Source: Sphingomonas endophytica (lineage in GTDB: Bacteria > Pseudomonadota > Alphaproteobacteria > Sphingomonadales > Sphingomonadaceae). From it: 64,000 bases of DNA. Below the pieces are notes generated by a model, which made no database searches, was not told the origin of the DNA, and was given only the letters and a program-made list of their open reading frames with translations. The position numbers were made by a program, and so were the translations under genes. This document shows, piece after piece, positions 48,586 through 57,114 of this stretch. The stretch lies in contig NZ_LDTB01000010.1 of the NCBI RefSeq assembly GCF_001476895.1, positions 140,089 to 204,088 of the forward strand, read 5' to 3'. Every line of letters starts with the position of its first letter. The stretch's first letter is position 1.

Positions 48586-49008
48586 CTAATCGAACGCCGG
48601 CTTCCGCCGTCCCGATTTCACCGCCGATCGCCCCTTCTTGGCATCGACACGTCGCGTCTGCGAGGCGCGGGTCGGCTTGGTCGGGCGGCGCTTGGCCTGC
48701 ACGATCGTCGCCTCGCGGATCAGCGCCAGCAATCGCTCGCGCACGTCGGCGCGGTTCACATGCTGCGAACGCGACCCTTCCGACCGCAACGTCAACACGC
48801 CGCCGTGCGTCATCCGCGTGCCCGCCAGTTCCGCCAGCCGGATCTTCACGCGTTCGGGAAGGTCGGAGCGTGCGACGTCGAAGCGCAGCAACACCGCCGA
48901 ATCGGTGGTGTTGACGTGCTGACCGCCCGCACCGCCGCTGCGGGTGAAGCTTTCCTCGATCCAGTCGGGGTCGATGCTGATCGTGCGGGTGACGGGGATG
49001 CGCGCCAT
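48586..49008 (-). CDS. arfB: Alternative ribosome-rescue factor ArfB (YaeJ)
   Basis: A 140-residue protein. The GGQ motif (Gly28-Gly29-Gln30, in SGGAGGQHVNTT) cleaves peptidyl-tRNA. The C-terminal 35 residues are a Lys/Arg-rich tail (AKRRPTKPTRASQTRR...) that enters the empty mRNA channel of stalled ribosomes. The start is the ATG at 49008. It lacks codon-recognition domains, as expected. Confidence 0.95.
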   Translation of the reverse strand: MARIPVTRTISIDPDWIEESFTRSGGAGGQHVNTTDSAVLLRFDVARSDLPERVKIRLAELAGTRMTHGGVLTLRSEGSRSQHVNRADVRERLLALIREATIVQAKRRPTKPTRASQTRRVDAKKGRSAVKSGRRKPAFD

Positions 49009-49035
49009 GGTCCGGCTATAGCCATGCGGCGCGCA

Positions 49036-49075
49036 CAAAAGAAATCCGGCCGCACCCCGATGGATGCGACCGGAT
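49036..49075 (-). terminator. Rho-independent terminator of the DUF1996 gene
   Basis: On the minus strand ATCCGGTCGCA pairs with TGCGGCCGGAT (one mismatch), followed by TTCTTTTGTG. It starts 25 bases after the DUF1996 stop. Confidence 0.8.
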
Positions 49076-49099
49076 CCTGTTCGCCGTCAGGTTTCGGGA

Positions 49100-50365
49100 T
49101 CAGGCGGCGGGAATGTCGACCAGCCGTGGCTTGGCGTCCCAGGAGAAGTCGGACCGCATCTTCATCTGCTTGCCGTTCCCCAGGTCGCCGCCCGAGCAGT
49201 TCAGCAGTTTGTTGATGCAGTTATCGGTCCACATCTTCATCACGTCGTCGTCCCACGCACCCAGCCAGTCGGCGTGGAAGGTGCTGCCCGGACGCATCAT
49301 CGGCATGCCCGGCATCGTGTCGGAGGACAGCGACCAGGTCGAACGCGACCGGTCCCACTCGCCCGATTTGTCGAGATTGTCGTCGACCTTGTACCAGGCG
49401 CCCAGCGTGAAGGTCGGCAGGATGTACGGGTGCGTCTTGGGGCAGACGTACTGCCCATCCCAATTGTAGCTGCCGTAACCGACGTGGCTGCGGTGATCGG
49501 CGCTGTTGAGGTTGCGGCCGTCCCAGCAATCCGGGCCGGTGATGATCACGCCCAGGCTGTTGCCGGTCGGGCAGTTCTTCGCCGCCGCGACGATGTCCGG
49601 ATAATGGCCCGGGGTGGCGGTCGGCCCGTCGCAGTTGAAGTAGAAGTGCCCGCCTTCACCGGTCTTCATGTTGTAGCCGAAGATGTAGCGCATCCCGCGC
49701 GGCAGCATGACGCAGGCCTTGCCCTGCTTCTGGCAGTTCGGGCTGCTTTCCGGCAGGCGCTTGTAGTAGATCGTCACGTAATCGGGGCGCACCACCTTGC
49801 CCTTGCCGTCCAGCATCGCCGGGATCCAGTAGGCGGACCGGTTCAGCATGTTGGTGCAGGTGCTGTCGCCCTTCAGCCGCAGGCTGCCATAGGTCGAATA
49901 GGCGTTGGCGCCGGTGTTGCCGAAGAACTGGTGCAGGTGGGACTTGCCCGGCTGACCCGGATAGACGATCGGGTCGTCGCGCAGGACCTGGCCCGGCATG
50001 CAGATGAAGCGGAAGGCGCCGACGACATCGGGAGCACCGCTGTTCGCCACCTGGCCGGTGCCCCAGCTCGGGATCAGCAGCGCGTTGGTGTTGAAATTGG
50101 TGGTCAGGCGCGGCAGCTGGCCCTGTCCCTGCTTCAGCCCGGTCGAGATCGCGCCCGGCACCGGCTCGATCGGCAGCGCGGCGAGCGCGGCGGCGGCGGC
50201 GGCATTGGCGGCGGCGGCGGCATCGGCCGTCGAGGTGACGGTCGACCCTGCGACGACGGTGACGCCCTTGCTGATCGTTTCGACGACACTGGTCGTGCTG
50301 GTGGCGGCGTAGGCAGTGGAGGCGGCCAGGATCATGGCGCCCGAAATCCAGATCTTTTTCATCAT
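49100..50365 (-). CDS. DUF1996 domain-containing secreted protein
   Basis: A 421-residue exported protein with signal peptide MMKKIWISGAMILAASTAYA. Residues about 48-65 are almost only Ala (a linker). The DUF1996 core follows: GKSHLHQFFGNTGANAYSTYGSL, SAYWIPAMLDGKG, GPDCWDGRNLNSADHRSHV and HPYILPTFTLGAWY. The paired Cys and His residues are conserved in this family, which is frequent in fungi and actinobacteria, and its function is unknown. It has its own AT-rich upstream region and terminator. Confidence 0.9.
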   Translation of the reverse strand: MMKKIWISGAMILAASTAYAATSTTSVVETISKGVTVVAGSTVTSTADAAAAANAAAAAALAALPIEPVPGAISTGLKQGQGQLPRLTTNFNTNALLIPSWGTGQVANSGAPDVVGAFRFICMPGQVLRDDPIVYPGQPGKSHLHQFFGNTGANAYSTYGSLRLKGDSTCTNMLNRSAYWIPAMLDGKGKVVRPDYVTIYYKRLPESSPNCQKQGKACVMLPRGMRYIFGYNMKTGEGGHFYFNCDGPTATPGHYPDIVAAAKNCPTGNSLGVIITGPDCWDGRNLNSADHRSHVGYGSYNWDGQYVCPKTHPYILPTFTLGAWYKVDDNLDKSGEWDRSRSTWSLSSDTMPGMPMMRPGSTFHADWLGAWDDDVMKMWTDNCINKLLNCSGGDLGNGKQMKMRSDFSWDAKPRLVDIPAA

Positions 50366-50643
50366 CGTCCCTGGCGTTTACAATGCGGGAACCAAATCGC
50401 TCCGCAATTGCTGTTTTCGACCGGCACGGCCGACGCCGCGCTGTTGGGACATGATTAGACGCGAAACCCTAACATAATCTAACACTTTTGCTTTATTTCT
50501 ATTAACGTAAGAAATACTTAGGGGATCGCCTCAATGATGCGGGATACTTCCTGTTAACTACATTTACCAGCTTCTTAATTTCAGCTCGTCGCGCACTACA
50601 CTCCCTCTGGCGCAGCGCAGCATGAACACCTACGTGCACGGAC

Positions 50644-51123
50644 ATGTACGATTTCCAGATCGAGGCCGAATCGAAGCCGGCGCTGTACCGCGAACTGCTG
50701 GGTGCGCTGGACGCGCTGACCACCGGGGAGCGCGACGCGATCGCGAACATGGCCAATGCCGCCGCGTTGATCGCACAATATCTGCCCGACCTGAACTGGA
50801 GCGGCTTCTACCGTCTGGTCGACGGCGAACTGGTGCTGGGGCCGTTCCAGGGCAAGGCGGCGTGTATCCGCATCCCGCTGGGCAAGGGCGTGTGCGGGAC
50901 CGCCGCCGCCGAGCGGCGCACGCAGCTGGTCGCCGACGTCCATGCCTTTCCGGGACATATCGCCTGCGACGCGGCGAGCCGGTCGGAACTGGTGGTGCCG
51001 ATCGTCCGCGATGGCGCGCTGCTGGGCGTGCTCGATCTCGACAGCCCGTCGCCCGCGCGCTTCGATGCGGAGGACGCGCGCGGCTGCGAGGCGCTGATGG
51101 AGCTGCTGGCCACGCGCCTGTAA
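50644..51123 (+). CDS. msrC: Free methionine-(R)-sulfoxide reductase (GAF type)
   Basis: A 159-residue GAF-domain enzyme. The three catalytic Cys are at 74 (GKAACIRI), 84 (GKGVCGTAA) and 108 (GHIACDAAS), with the same 10 and 24 spacings as E. coli fRMsr. It reduces free Met-R-sulfoxide with thioredoxin. The 278 bases upstream (50366-50643) are unusually AT-rich and hold no gene; they must contain promoters for this gene and the divergent DUF1996 gene. Confidence 0.93.
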   Translation: MYDFQIEAESKPALYRELLGALDALTTGERDAIANMANAAALIAQYLPDLNWSGFYRLVDGELVLGPFQGKAACIRIPLGKGVCGTAAAERRTQLVADVHAFPGHIACDAASRSELVVPIVRDGALLGVLDLDSPSPARFDAEDARGCEALMELLATRL

Positions 51124-51148
51124 CCTGGGCCCGCGAGGCAGCCGGCGA

Positions 51149-52432
51149 CTATTTCCGCTCGCGTCCCGCGAAGGTGACGAGGCTCTCCGCCCCGTCCGCC
51201 CCGATTGCCGCCACGCCGAAGAAATGATCGTCGACCGGCACGCCCGGCACGTTCAGGCTGGTGCCGGTCGCGTCGCGCGCATCCGTCCACGCCGTACCGT
51301 CCGCGCGCCGCCAATAGACCTTGTAGCGCGCCGCCCCCGGCACCGCCGCCCACGTCACCTTGGTGTCATAGGACAGCGCGCCGGAGATCGCCGCCATCGG
51401 CGGCGCGGCCGGGGCCTGCGCCAGCCGCGCGATCGTCGCGACGTTGATGGCCGTCACCTTGGCCAGATAGGCGAAGTCCATCCCCTCGATCGTGTCGGCG
51501 AAGACGCGGCCGTTCTCGGTCCGCACGTCCTGATGCTGGCGATCCCAGTTTTCGGCCGCGACCGAGAAGCGGACGGCCGGATAGCCCTGTCTCAGGAACG
51601 GCTCGTGATCGCCGCCGCGCCCGAAGCGGTCCGGGCGGCGATCGACGAACACGCCGAAGCCGCCGGGAAGGGTAGTGGCCACGCCGTCGATCGTCTTGGC
51701 GAGCGCGCGGCTGGGGCCGTCGTCCTCACCGCCGGTCGCGCGCCGCTCCTGCGCCTCGACCAGCGATTCGCTGCTGCGGATACCTTCGGAGAAGACGCGG
51801 ACATAGCGGTCGATCGTCACGCCGCCCTGCCCCAGCGTGTTGCCGACGATATCGTTGTTGAGCATCGCATCGACCTGCCAGCCGCGCGCCTTCGCGGTCT
51901 CGGCCAGCAATGTCGCGCCCCACAATCCCTGCTCCTCGCCGGAGAAGGCGACATAGACGATGTTCGCGCGGAACCGCTCCTTCGACAGGATGCGTGCCGC
52001 CTCCAGCACCAGCGCCACGCCGCTGGCGTCGTCGTTCGCACCCGGTGCGTCGCTGGTCGCGTTCATCACGTCGGTGACGCGGCTGTCGATATGCGCGCCG
52101 ACGATGACGTAGCGATTCGGGTCGCTGCCCTTCTGCACGCCCAGCACGTCCTCGATCACCACGCCGTCGGGCGCGCGCGGGCCGACGAAGCGCCGCGACA
52201 GCCGCTCGGTCGCGATGCAGCCGCCGCAGGCGCGCGACAATGCGCCGAACTCCTTCGCCACCCAGTCGCGCGCCGCGCCGATCCCGCGCTTCGGATCGGT
52301 CGTCGAGGACAGCGAGTGGCGGGTGCCGAACGACACCAGCTTCTCCACGGTCGCGCGTTGCCGCACGGGAGACGGCGCCTCGCGGGCGGCGGGAGCGAGC
52401 GGGGCGGCGGCGAGCATCAGCGGAAGGATCAT
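51149..52432 (-). CDS. M28 family metallopeptidase
   Basis: A 427-residue exported zinc peptidase with a short signal-like start (MILPLMLAAAPLAPA). Ligands: GAHIDSR (His), ANDDASG (Asp), FSGEEQGLWG (Glu pair), NNDIVGN (Asp) and DHEPFLRQGYPAV (His). The last 90 residues (PPMAAISGALSYDTKVTWAA...) look like a fibronectin-type beta domain. It should act as an aminopeptidase on peptides in the periplasm or outside. It converges with the msrC gene. Confidence 0.9.
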   Translation of the reverse strand: MILPLMLAAAPLAPAAREAPSPVRQRATVEKLVSFGTRHSLSSTTDPKRGIGAARDWVAKEFGALSRACGGCIATERLSRRFVGPRAPDGVVIEDVLGVQKGSDPNRYVIVGAHIDSRVTDVMNATSDAPGANDDASGVALVLEAARILSKERFRANIVYVAFSGEEQGLWGATLLAETAKARGWQVDAMLNNDIVGNTLGQGGVTIDRYVRVFSEGIRSSESLVEAQERRATGGEDDGPSRALAKTIDGVATTLPGGFGVFVDRRPDRFGRGGDHEPFLRQGYPAVRFSVAAENWDRQHQDVRTENGRVFADTIEGMDFAYLAKVTAINVATIARLAQAPAAPPMAAISGALSYDTKVTWAAVPGAARYKVYWRRADGTAWTDARDATGTSLNVPGVPVDDHFFGVAAIGADGAESLVTFAGRERK

Positions 52433-52476
52433 GCCGCGACTGTGGCGGGCGAATCCTGCCGGCTCAAGCGCTTGTG

Positions 52477-52929
52477 TCAGCTTAGCCGGTCGATCGCCTC
52501 GGCGCTCAGCCCGCCCGGCACGATCATCAGCGGCACCGGCAGCGTGCCGACATCCGCCGCGAAGTGGCTGACCAGCGCCCCCGGCACACCGTCCGCCGCC
52601 GCGCCCAGCACCAATGCCGCGATCTGCGGATTCTCGGCGATCACCTCGCGGATCACCTTCGGCCCGTCGCCGCTGCGCACCGTGATCGACGGCCGCAGCC
52701 CCGATTCCTCCAGCAGCGTCCCCGCCGCACGCGCCACCAGCCCCTCGGCATGGCGTTGCTGCTCGTCCTCGATCGTCGCCTGTACGCTGCCGAAGGGAAT
52801 GAACTCCTGCGGCGGCAGCAGCGCGAGGATCTCGACGCCCCCGCCCGTCTTCACCGCGCGCCGCGCGGCGAAGCGCAGCGCGATCAACGCCTCGGGCGTA
52901 TCGTCGATGACGGTCAGATAGATACGCAT
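52477..52929 (-). CDS. Universal stress protein family
   Basis: A 150-residue UspA-fold protein. [21 protein letters not shown] is the N-terminal strand and helix, and [22 protein letters not shown] is in the place of the ATP-binding loop GxxGxxxGS. The match there is partial, so ATP binding is uncertain. The start is the ATG at 52929. It is divergent from pdhC with a 141-base gap. Confidence 0.88.
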   Translation of the reverse strand: MRIYLTVIDDTPEALIALRFAARRAVKTGGGVEILALLPPQEFIPFGSVQATIEDEQQRHAEGLVARAAGTLLEESGLRPSITVRSGDGPKVIREVIAENPQIAALVLGAAADGVPGALVSHFAADVGTLPVPLMIVPGGLSAEAIDRLS

Positions 52930-53070
52930 GTCGGCCCCCGTTCGCACCCGGTGTACCGGCGGCCCCGGCGTCCGCGCAAGCAGGTGACGCAGGGGCATGG
53001 GCTTGACCGCCGCCGCCCCGTCCGCAAGAGACGGCCTCCTGTCTGTCCCACGAGCCTCTCGAGGATCACG

Positions 53071-54348
53071 ATGCCGATCGAAATCAAGATGCCTGCCCTT
53101 TCGCCGACGATGGAGGAGGGCACGCTGGCCAAGTGGCTCGTGAAGGAAGGCGACGTCGTCAAGGCGGGCGACATCATGGCCGAGATCGAGACCGACAAGG
53201 CGACGATGGAGTTCGAGGCGGTCGACGAGGGCACGATCGGCAAGATCATGGTCGCCGAGGGATCGGACGGCGTGAAGGTCGGCACGGTCATCGCGCTTCT
53301 GAACGGCGACGACGAGGAAGCGGGCGACAGCACCCCCGCCCCGGCGCCCGCCGCCACGCCCGCGAAGGAAGAGGCCAAGCCGGCCCCCGCACCCGCCCAG
53401 GCACCGAAGCCCGCCGAACCGAAGGCCGCGCCGCGCGCCGCCGGCGACCGGATCAAGGCGAGCCCGCTCGCCCGCCGCCTCGCCGCCGACAAGGGCATCG
53501 ACCTGTCGGGCGTCACCGGCAGCGGCCCGAACGGCCGCATCGTGAAGGCCGACCTCGACAAGGCGCCTGCCAAGGCCGCCGCACCGACCGCAGCCGCCGC
53601 CAGCGCCCCCGCCGCGACGCCCGCGCCGACGCCGACCCCGGCGCAGGTGCCGGACATCCCGCACGACGCGACCAAGCTCACCAACATGCGCAAGACGATC
53701 GCGCGCCGCCTGACCGAGTCGAAGCAGCAGGTTCCGCACATCTACCTCACGGTGGACGTGCAGCTCGACAAACTTCTGAAGCTGCGCGGGGAGCTGAACG
53801 CCGGCCTCGAATCGCGCGGCGTGAAGCTGTCGGTCAACGACCTGCTCATCAAGGCGCTGGCCGTCTCGCTGATCCAGGTGCCGAAGTGCAACGTGATGTT
53901 CACCCCGGACCAGCTCATCAGCTTCCAGCGCGCCGACATTTCGGTCGCGGTGTCGACGCCGGACGGCCTCATCACCCCGGTCATCACCGAAGCGGACAGC
54001 GCGTCGCTGTCGAGCATCTCGACCCGCATGAAGGATCTCGCCGCGCGCGCCCGCGACAAGAAGCTGAAGCCGGAGGAATTCGCCGGCGGCACCGCGTCGA
54101 TCAGCAACATGGGCATGTTCGGGATCAAGCAGTTCGAGGCGGTCATCAACCCGCCGCAGGGCATGATCCTGGCGGTCGGCGCCGGCGAGAAGCGCCCGTG
54201 GGTCATGGGTGACGGGACGCTCGGCGTCGCGTCGATCATGTCGGCGACCGGCAGCTTCGATCACCGCGCGATCGACGGCGCGGACGGCGCGCAGTTGATG
54301 CAGGCGTTCCGCGACCTGGTCGAGAACCCGCTGGCGATGCTCGCCTGA
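53071..54348 (+). CDS. pdhC: Pyruvate dehydrogenase E2, dihydrolipoamide acetyltransferase
   Basis: A 425-residue protein with, in order, a lipoyl domain (Lys43 in [11 protein letters not shown]), an Ala/Pro/Lys linker, an E1/E3-binding domain ([16 protein letters not shown], then [13 protein letters not shown]), a second Ala/Pro linker, and a catalytic domain ending [14 protein letters not shown] (His398, Asp402). It passes acetyl groups to CoA. E1 genes are not in the window, but lpdA follows 0.7 kb downstream. Confidence 0.96.
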   Translation: MPIEIKMPALSPTMEEGTLAKWLVKEGDVVKAGDIMAEIETDKATMEFEAVDEGTIGKIMVAEGSDGVKVGTVIALLNGDDEEAGDSTPAPAPAATPAKEEAKPAPAPAQAPKPAEPKAAPRAAGDRIKASPLARRLAADKGIDLSGVTGSGPNGRIVKADLDKAPAKAAAPTAAAASAPAATPAPTPTPAQVPDIPHDATKLTNMRKTIARRLTESKQQVPHIYLTVDVQLDKLLKLRGELNAGLESRGVKLSVNDLLIKALAVSLIQVPKCNVMFTPDQLISFQRADISVAVSTPDGLITPVITEADSASLSSISTRMKDLAARARDKKLKPEEFAGGTASISNMGMFGIKQFEAVINPPQGMILAVGAGEKRPWVMGDGTLGVASIMSATGSFDHRAIDGADGAQLMQAFRDLVENPLAMLA

Positions 54349-54359
54349 GGCAGCGCGCC

Positions 54360-54572
54360 ATGGCGCAGATGCAACTGCCGGCGGAACAGCGCGAGATCGG
54401 GTGGAGCGCCCTCGGTCTCGGCGTGACCACGCTCGTCTTCAAGGGTGCGGCGTGGAGCTATCCGCAGGGTGCCGACACGATCTGGCTGGTCGGCGCGGCC
54501 ACCCTGGTCGTGGTCGGCGTACTCGGCGCGCGTGACGTGTGGCGCGTCCGCCGCGAAGGAGACAAGGCATGA
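54360..54572 (+). CDS. Small membrane protein inside the PDH operon, 70 residues
   Basis: Begins 11 bases after pdhC and overlaps the thioesterase ATG (ATGA). Two hydrophobic stretches (about 15-32 and 42-57) and a basic C-terminus (RDVWRVRREGDK) suggest a two-helix inner-membrane protein. No family recognised. Its tight coupling argues that it is real. Confidence 0.7.
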   Translation: MAQMQLPAEQREIGWSALGLGVTTLVFKGAAWSYPQGADTIWLVGAATLVVVGVLGARDVWRVRREGDKA

Positions 54573-54955
54573 CCGCGACACCGCCCGACCGCGCGCCGAC
54601 GATCCGCGTCACCGCGATGCCCGCCGACGCCAATGCGTACGGCGACATTTTCGGCGGCTGGCTGATGAGCCTGATGGACTCGGCCGCTGGCCTCACCGCC
54701 GCGCGCCGCTCGCGCGGGCGGGCGGTGACGATCGCGATGGACGGGATGCAATTCCACGCCCCCGTCCATGTCGGCGACGAAGTGTCGGTCTATGCGGAGA
54801 TCGTGAAGATCGGGCGCACCTCCATCGCGATCCAGGTCGAAAGCTGGGCGCGCGACCGCCATGGCGAGGAATCGCGCAAGGTGACCGAAGCGCGCTTCAC
54901 CTTCGTCGCGATCGACGAGGACCGCCGCCCGCGCGAAGTGCCGTCCGCGACATAA
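54569..54955 (+). CDS. Acyl-CoA thioesterase, hotdog fold (YciA-like)
   Basis: A 128-residue protein from the ATG that overlaps the previous stop. ADANAYGDIFGGWLMSLMDSA carries the catalytic Asp, and QFHAPVHVGDEVSVYAEIVK is the second half of the hotdog. YciA-type enzymes hydrolyse many acyl-CoAs. In the PDH operon it may guard the CoA pool. Confidence 0.92.
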   Translation: MTATPPDRAPTIRVTAMPADANAYGDIFGGWLMSLMDSAAGLTAARRSRGRAVTIAMDGMQFHAPVHVGDEVSVYAEIVKIGRTSIAIQVESWARDRHGEESRKVTEARFTFVAIDEDRRPREVPSAT

Positions 54956-55022
54956 CGACGATACCCGGGCCGACGCGCCCGCTCGATGACAACAGGGGGC
55001 TGCGGCTCCGGGGAGTGTTACC

Positions 55023-56417
55023 ATGGCTGACACCTACGACCTTATCGTTCTCGGCTCCGGCCCCGGCGGCTATGTCGCCGCGATCCGCGGCGCACAGCTC
55101 GGCCTGAAGGTCGCGATCGTCGAGCGCGAGCGGCTGGGCGGCATCTGCCTCAACTGGGGCTGCATCCCGACCAAGGCGCTGCTGCGCACGTCGGAAATCT
55201 ATCACTATATGACCCACGCCGCCGATTACGGACTGAAGGCGGAGAACATCGGCTTCGACCTGGGCAAGATCGTCGAGCGCAGCCGCAAGGTTTCCGGTCA
55301 GCTCAATGCCGGCGTCAAGGGGCTGATGAAGAAGAACAAGATCACCGTGGTCGAGGGCTTCGGCACGATCACGGCGAAGGGCAAGATGTCGGTCAAGCAG
55401 GGCAACGGCACCGTCGAGCTGGAGGCCAAGCACATCCTGGTCGCCACCGGCGCGCGTGCACGCGACCTGCCGTTCGCGAAGGCCGACGGCAAGCGCATCT
55501 GGACCTATCGCCACGCGATGGTGCCGGAGGTGATGCCGACCAAGCTGCTGGTGATCGGATCGGGCGCGATCGGGGTCGAGTTCGCCAGCTTCTACAACGA
55601 CATGGGCGCGGACGTGACCATCGTCGAGATGCTGCCGCGCATCCTGCCGGTCGAGGACGAGGAGGTCAGCGCCTTCATGGAGAAGCGCCTGACCAAGGAC
55701 GGGATCAAGATCGTCACCGGCGCGGGCGTCGAGAAGATCGACACCGGCGCGGACGGCGTGAAGGCGACCATCAAGGGCAAGGACGGCGCGTCCACCACCG
55801 AGGACTACAGCCACGTCATCGTCGCGATCGGCATCGTGCCGAACACCGAGGAGATCGGGCTGGAGAAGCTGGGCGTCGCCACCGATCGCGGCCATATCAA
55901 GGTCGACGGCTTCGGCCGCACGAACGTCGAGGGCATCTATGCGATCGGCGACGTCACCGGCGCGCCGTGGCTGGCGCACAAGGCGAGCCACGAGGGCATC
56001 GTCTGCGTCGAGAAGCTGGCGGGCGGCAATCCGCATGCGTTCGAGACGTGGAACATCCCGGGCTGCACCTACAGCCGCCCGCAGGTCGCCAGCGTCGGCC
56101 TGACCGAGGCGAAGGCGAAGGAAGCGGGCCGCGATATCAAGGTCGGCAAGTTCCCGTTCATCGGCAACGGCAAGGCGATCGCACTGGGCGAGGCGGACGG
56201 CTTCATCAAGACGGTGTTCGACGCCAAGACCGGCGAGCTGCTGGGCGCGCACATGGTCGGCGCGGAAGTGACCGAGCTGATCCAGGGCTATGTCGTCGCC
56301 CGCCAGCTGGAGACGACCGAGCACGAGCTGATGGAGACGGTGTTCGCGCACCCGACGCTCAGCGAGATGATGCACGAAAGCGTGCTGGGCGCTTACGGCC
56401 GCGCGATCCACTTCTAG
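55023..56417 (+). CDS. lpdA: Dihydrolipoyl dehydrogenase (E3)
   Basis: A 464-residue flavoenzyme. FAD binding GSGPGG (11-16), redox Cys42/Cys47 in GGICLNWGCIPTKA, NAD motif GSGAIGVEFASFY, and the catalytic His-Glu end FAHPTLSEMMHE. It reoxidises the lipoyl group of E2. It closes the pdhC operon, and a Shine-Dalgarno-like GGGGAG precedes the ATG. Confidence 0.98.
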   Translation: MADTYDLIVLGSGPGGYVAAIRGAQLGLKVAIVERERLGGICLNWGCIPTKALLRTSEIYHYMTHAADYGLKAENIGFDLGKIVERSRKVSGQLNAGVKGLMKKNKITVVEGFGTITAKGKMSVKQGNGTVELEAKHILVATGARARDLPFAKADGKRIWTYRHAMVPEVMPTKLLVIGSGAIGVEFASFYNDMGADVTIVEMLPRILPVEDEEVSAFMEKRLTKDGIKIVTGAGVEKIDTGADGVKATIKGKDGASTTEDYSHVIVAIGIVPNTEEIGLEKLGVATDRGHIKVDGFGRTNVEGIYAIGDVTGAPWLAHKASHEGIVCVEKLAGGNPHAFETWNIPGCTYSRPQVASVGLTEAKAKEAGRDIKVGKFPFIGNGKAIALGEADGFIKTVFDAKTGELLGAHMVGAEVTELIQGYVVARQLETTEHELMETVFAHPTLSEMMHESVLGAYGRAIHF

Positions 56418-56627
56418 GCGGCGGCGGGTGCGATCGTCGTGACACCGATCGCACCCGGGATGACCGATGCGGCGGGAGCCACCGGTCGCCTTGCCGGTGC
56501 CGCGCCGGTCTGCCGTCGCAGGTGCAACGATCATCGCGGGCGACCGGGCCTGCCCCGTCCTGCCGGTCCCCCGCCGCCGAACAGAGTCCAGCCGTCCGCG
56601 CGATCGCGGCCCCCCGCGCTCGCGGCA

Positions 56628-56660
56628 CCATGGATCCCGGCCGTCGCCGGTATGACGGGC
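56628..56660. repeat. Palindromic repeat copy
   Basis: CCATGGATCCCGGCCGTCGC followed by CGGTATGACGGGC, an inverted GTCAT...ATCC element in the gene-free region. Confidence 0.5.
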
Positions 56661-56795
56661 ACGACCTTCCCTATTGCGCGCGCCTCCTCCACCGTTCCCC
56701 CGACGCGGGCTGCGATCCATCCTTCCGCGAACGCCCCGACCTCGGGCCCTGCCATCCCATCGCCCCGCGCTAGCGGAAGCGCTCACCCCTCCTTG

Positions 56796-56828
56796 ACGGT
56801 CACCCCGGCGAAGGCCGGGGTCCATCCG
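56796..56828. repeat. Palindromic repeat copy
   Basis: CGGTCACCCCGGCGAAGGCC then GGGGTCCATCC, a well-preserved member of the GTCAYCCC family. Confidence 0.65.
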
Positions 56829-57114
56829 TCCGCAAACGCAATCGCCACGAATCCTGCCGCACCATCAGCACCCACGAGCGCCGAAAGGACCAGTCCGGCC
56901 CCTGCGATAACCCCATCGTCATGGCGACACCCGTCCGACCTCCGTCGAACCGCACAACGACATGCCATGGCGCACCCGGCACTACCGCCAGCAGAATCTG
57001 CCCACGGCGACGACCGTATGCCGCTCCCGCATCGCCGTCGTCACGCCCGGGCCGCTCCCCGAACTGCGCCCCCGGCCAAGGCACCCCTGCCACGATCGTA
57101 GCGTTGCACCGCCG

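Larger units (their letters stand above)
56418..57114. other. Gene-free region with repeats between lpdA and the GT-C-like gene
   Basis: About 700 bases without a credible gene. Open frames on both strands translate to low-complexity Arg/Pro/Ala and have no ribosome sites. It holds two palindromic repeats and many scattered CGTCATGCC-like fragments. It may be decayed DNA. Confidence 0.6.
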
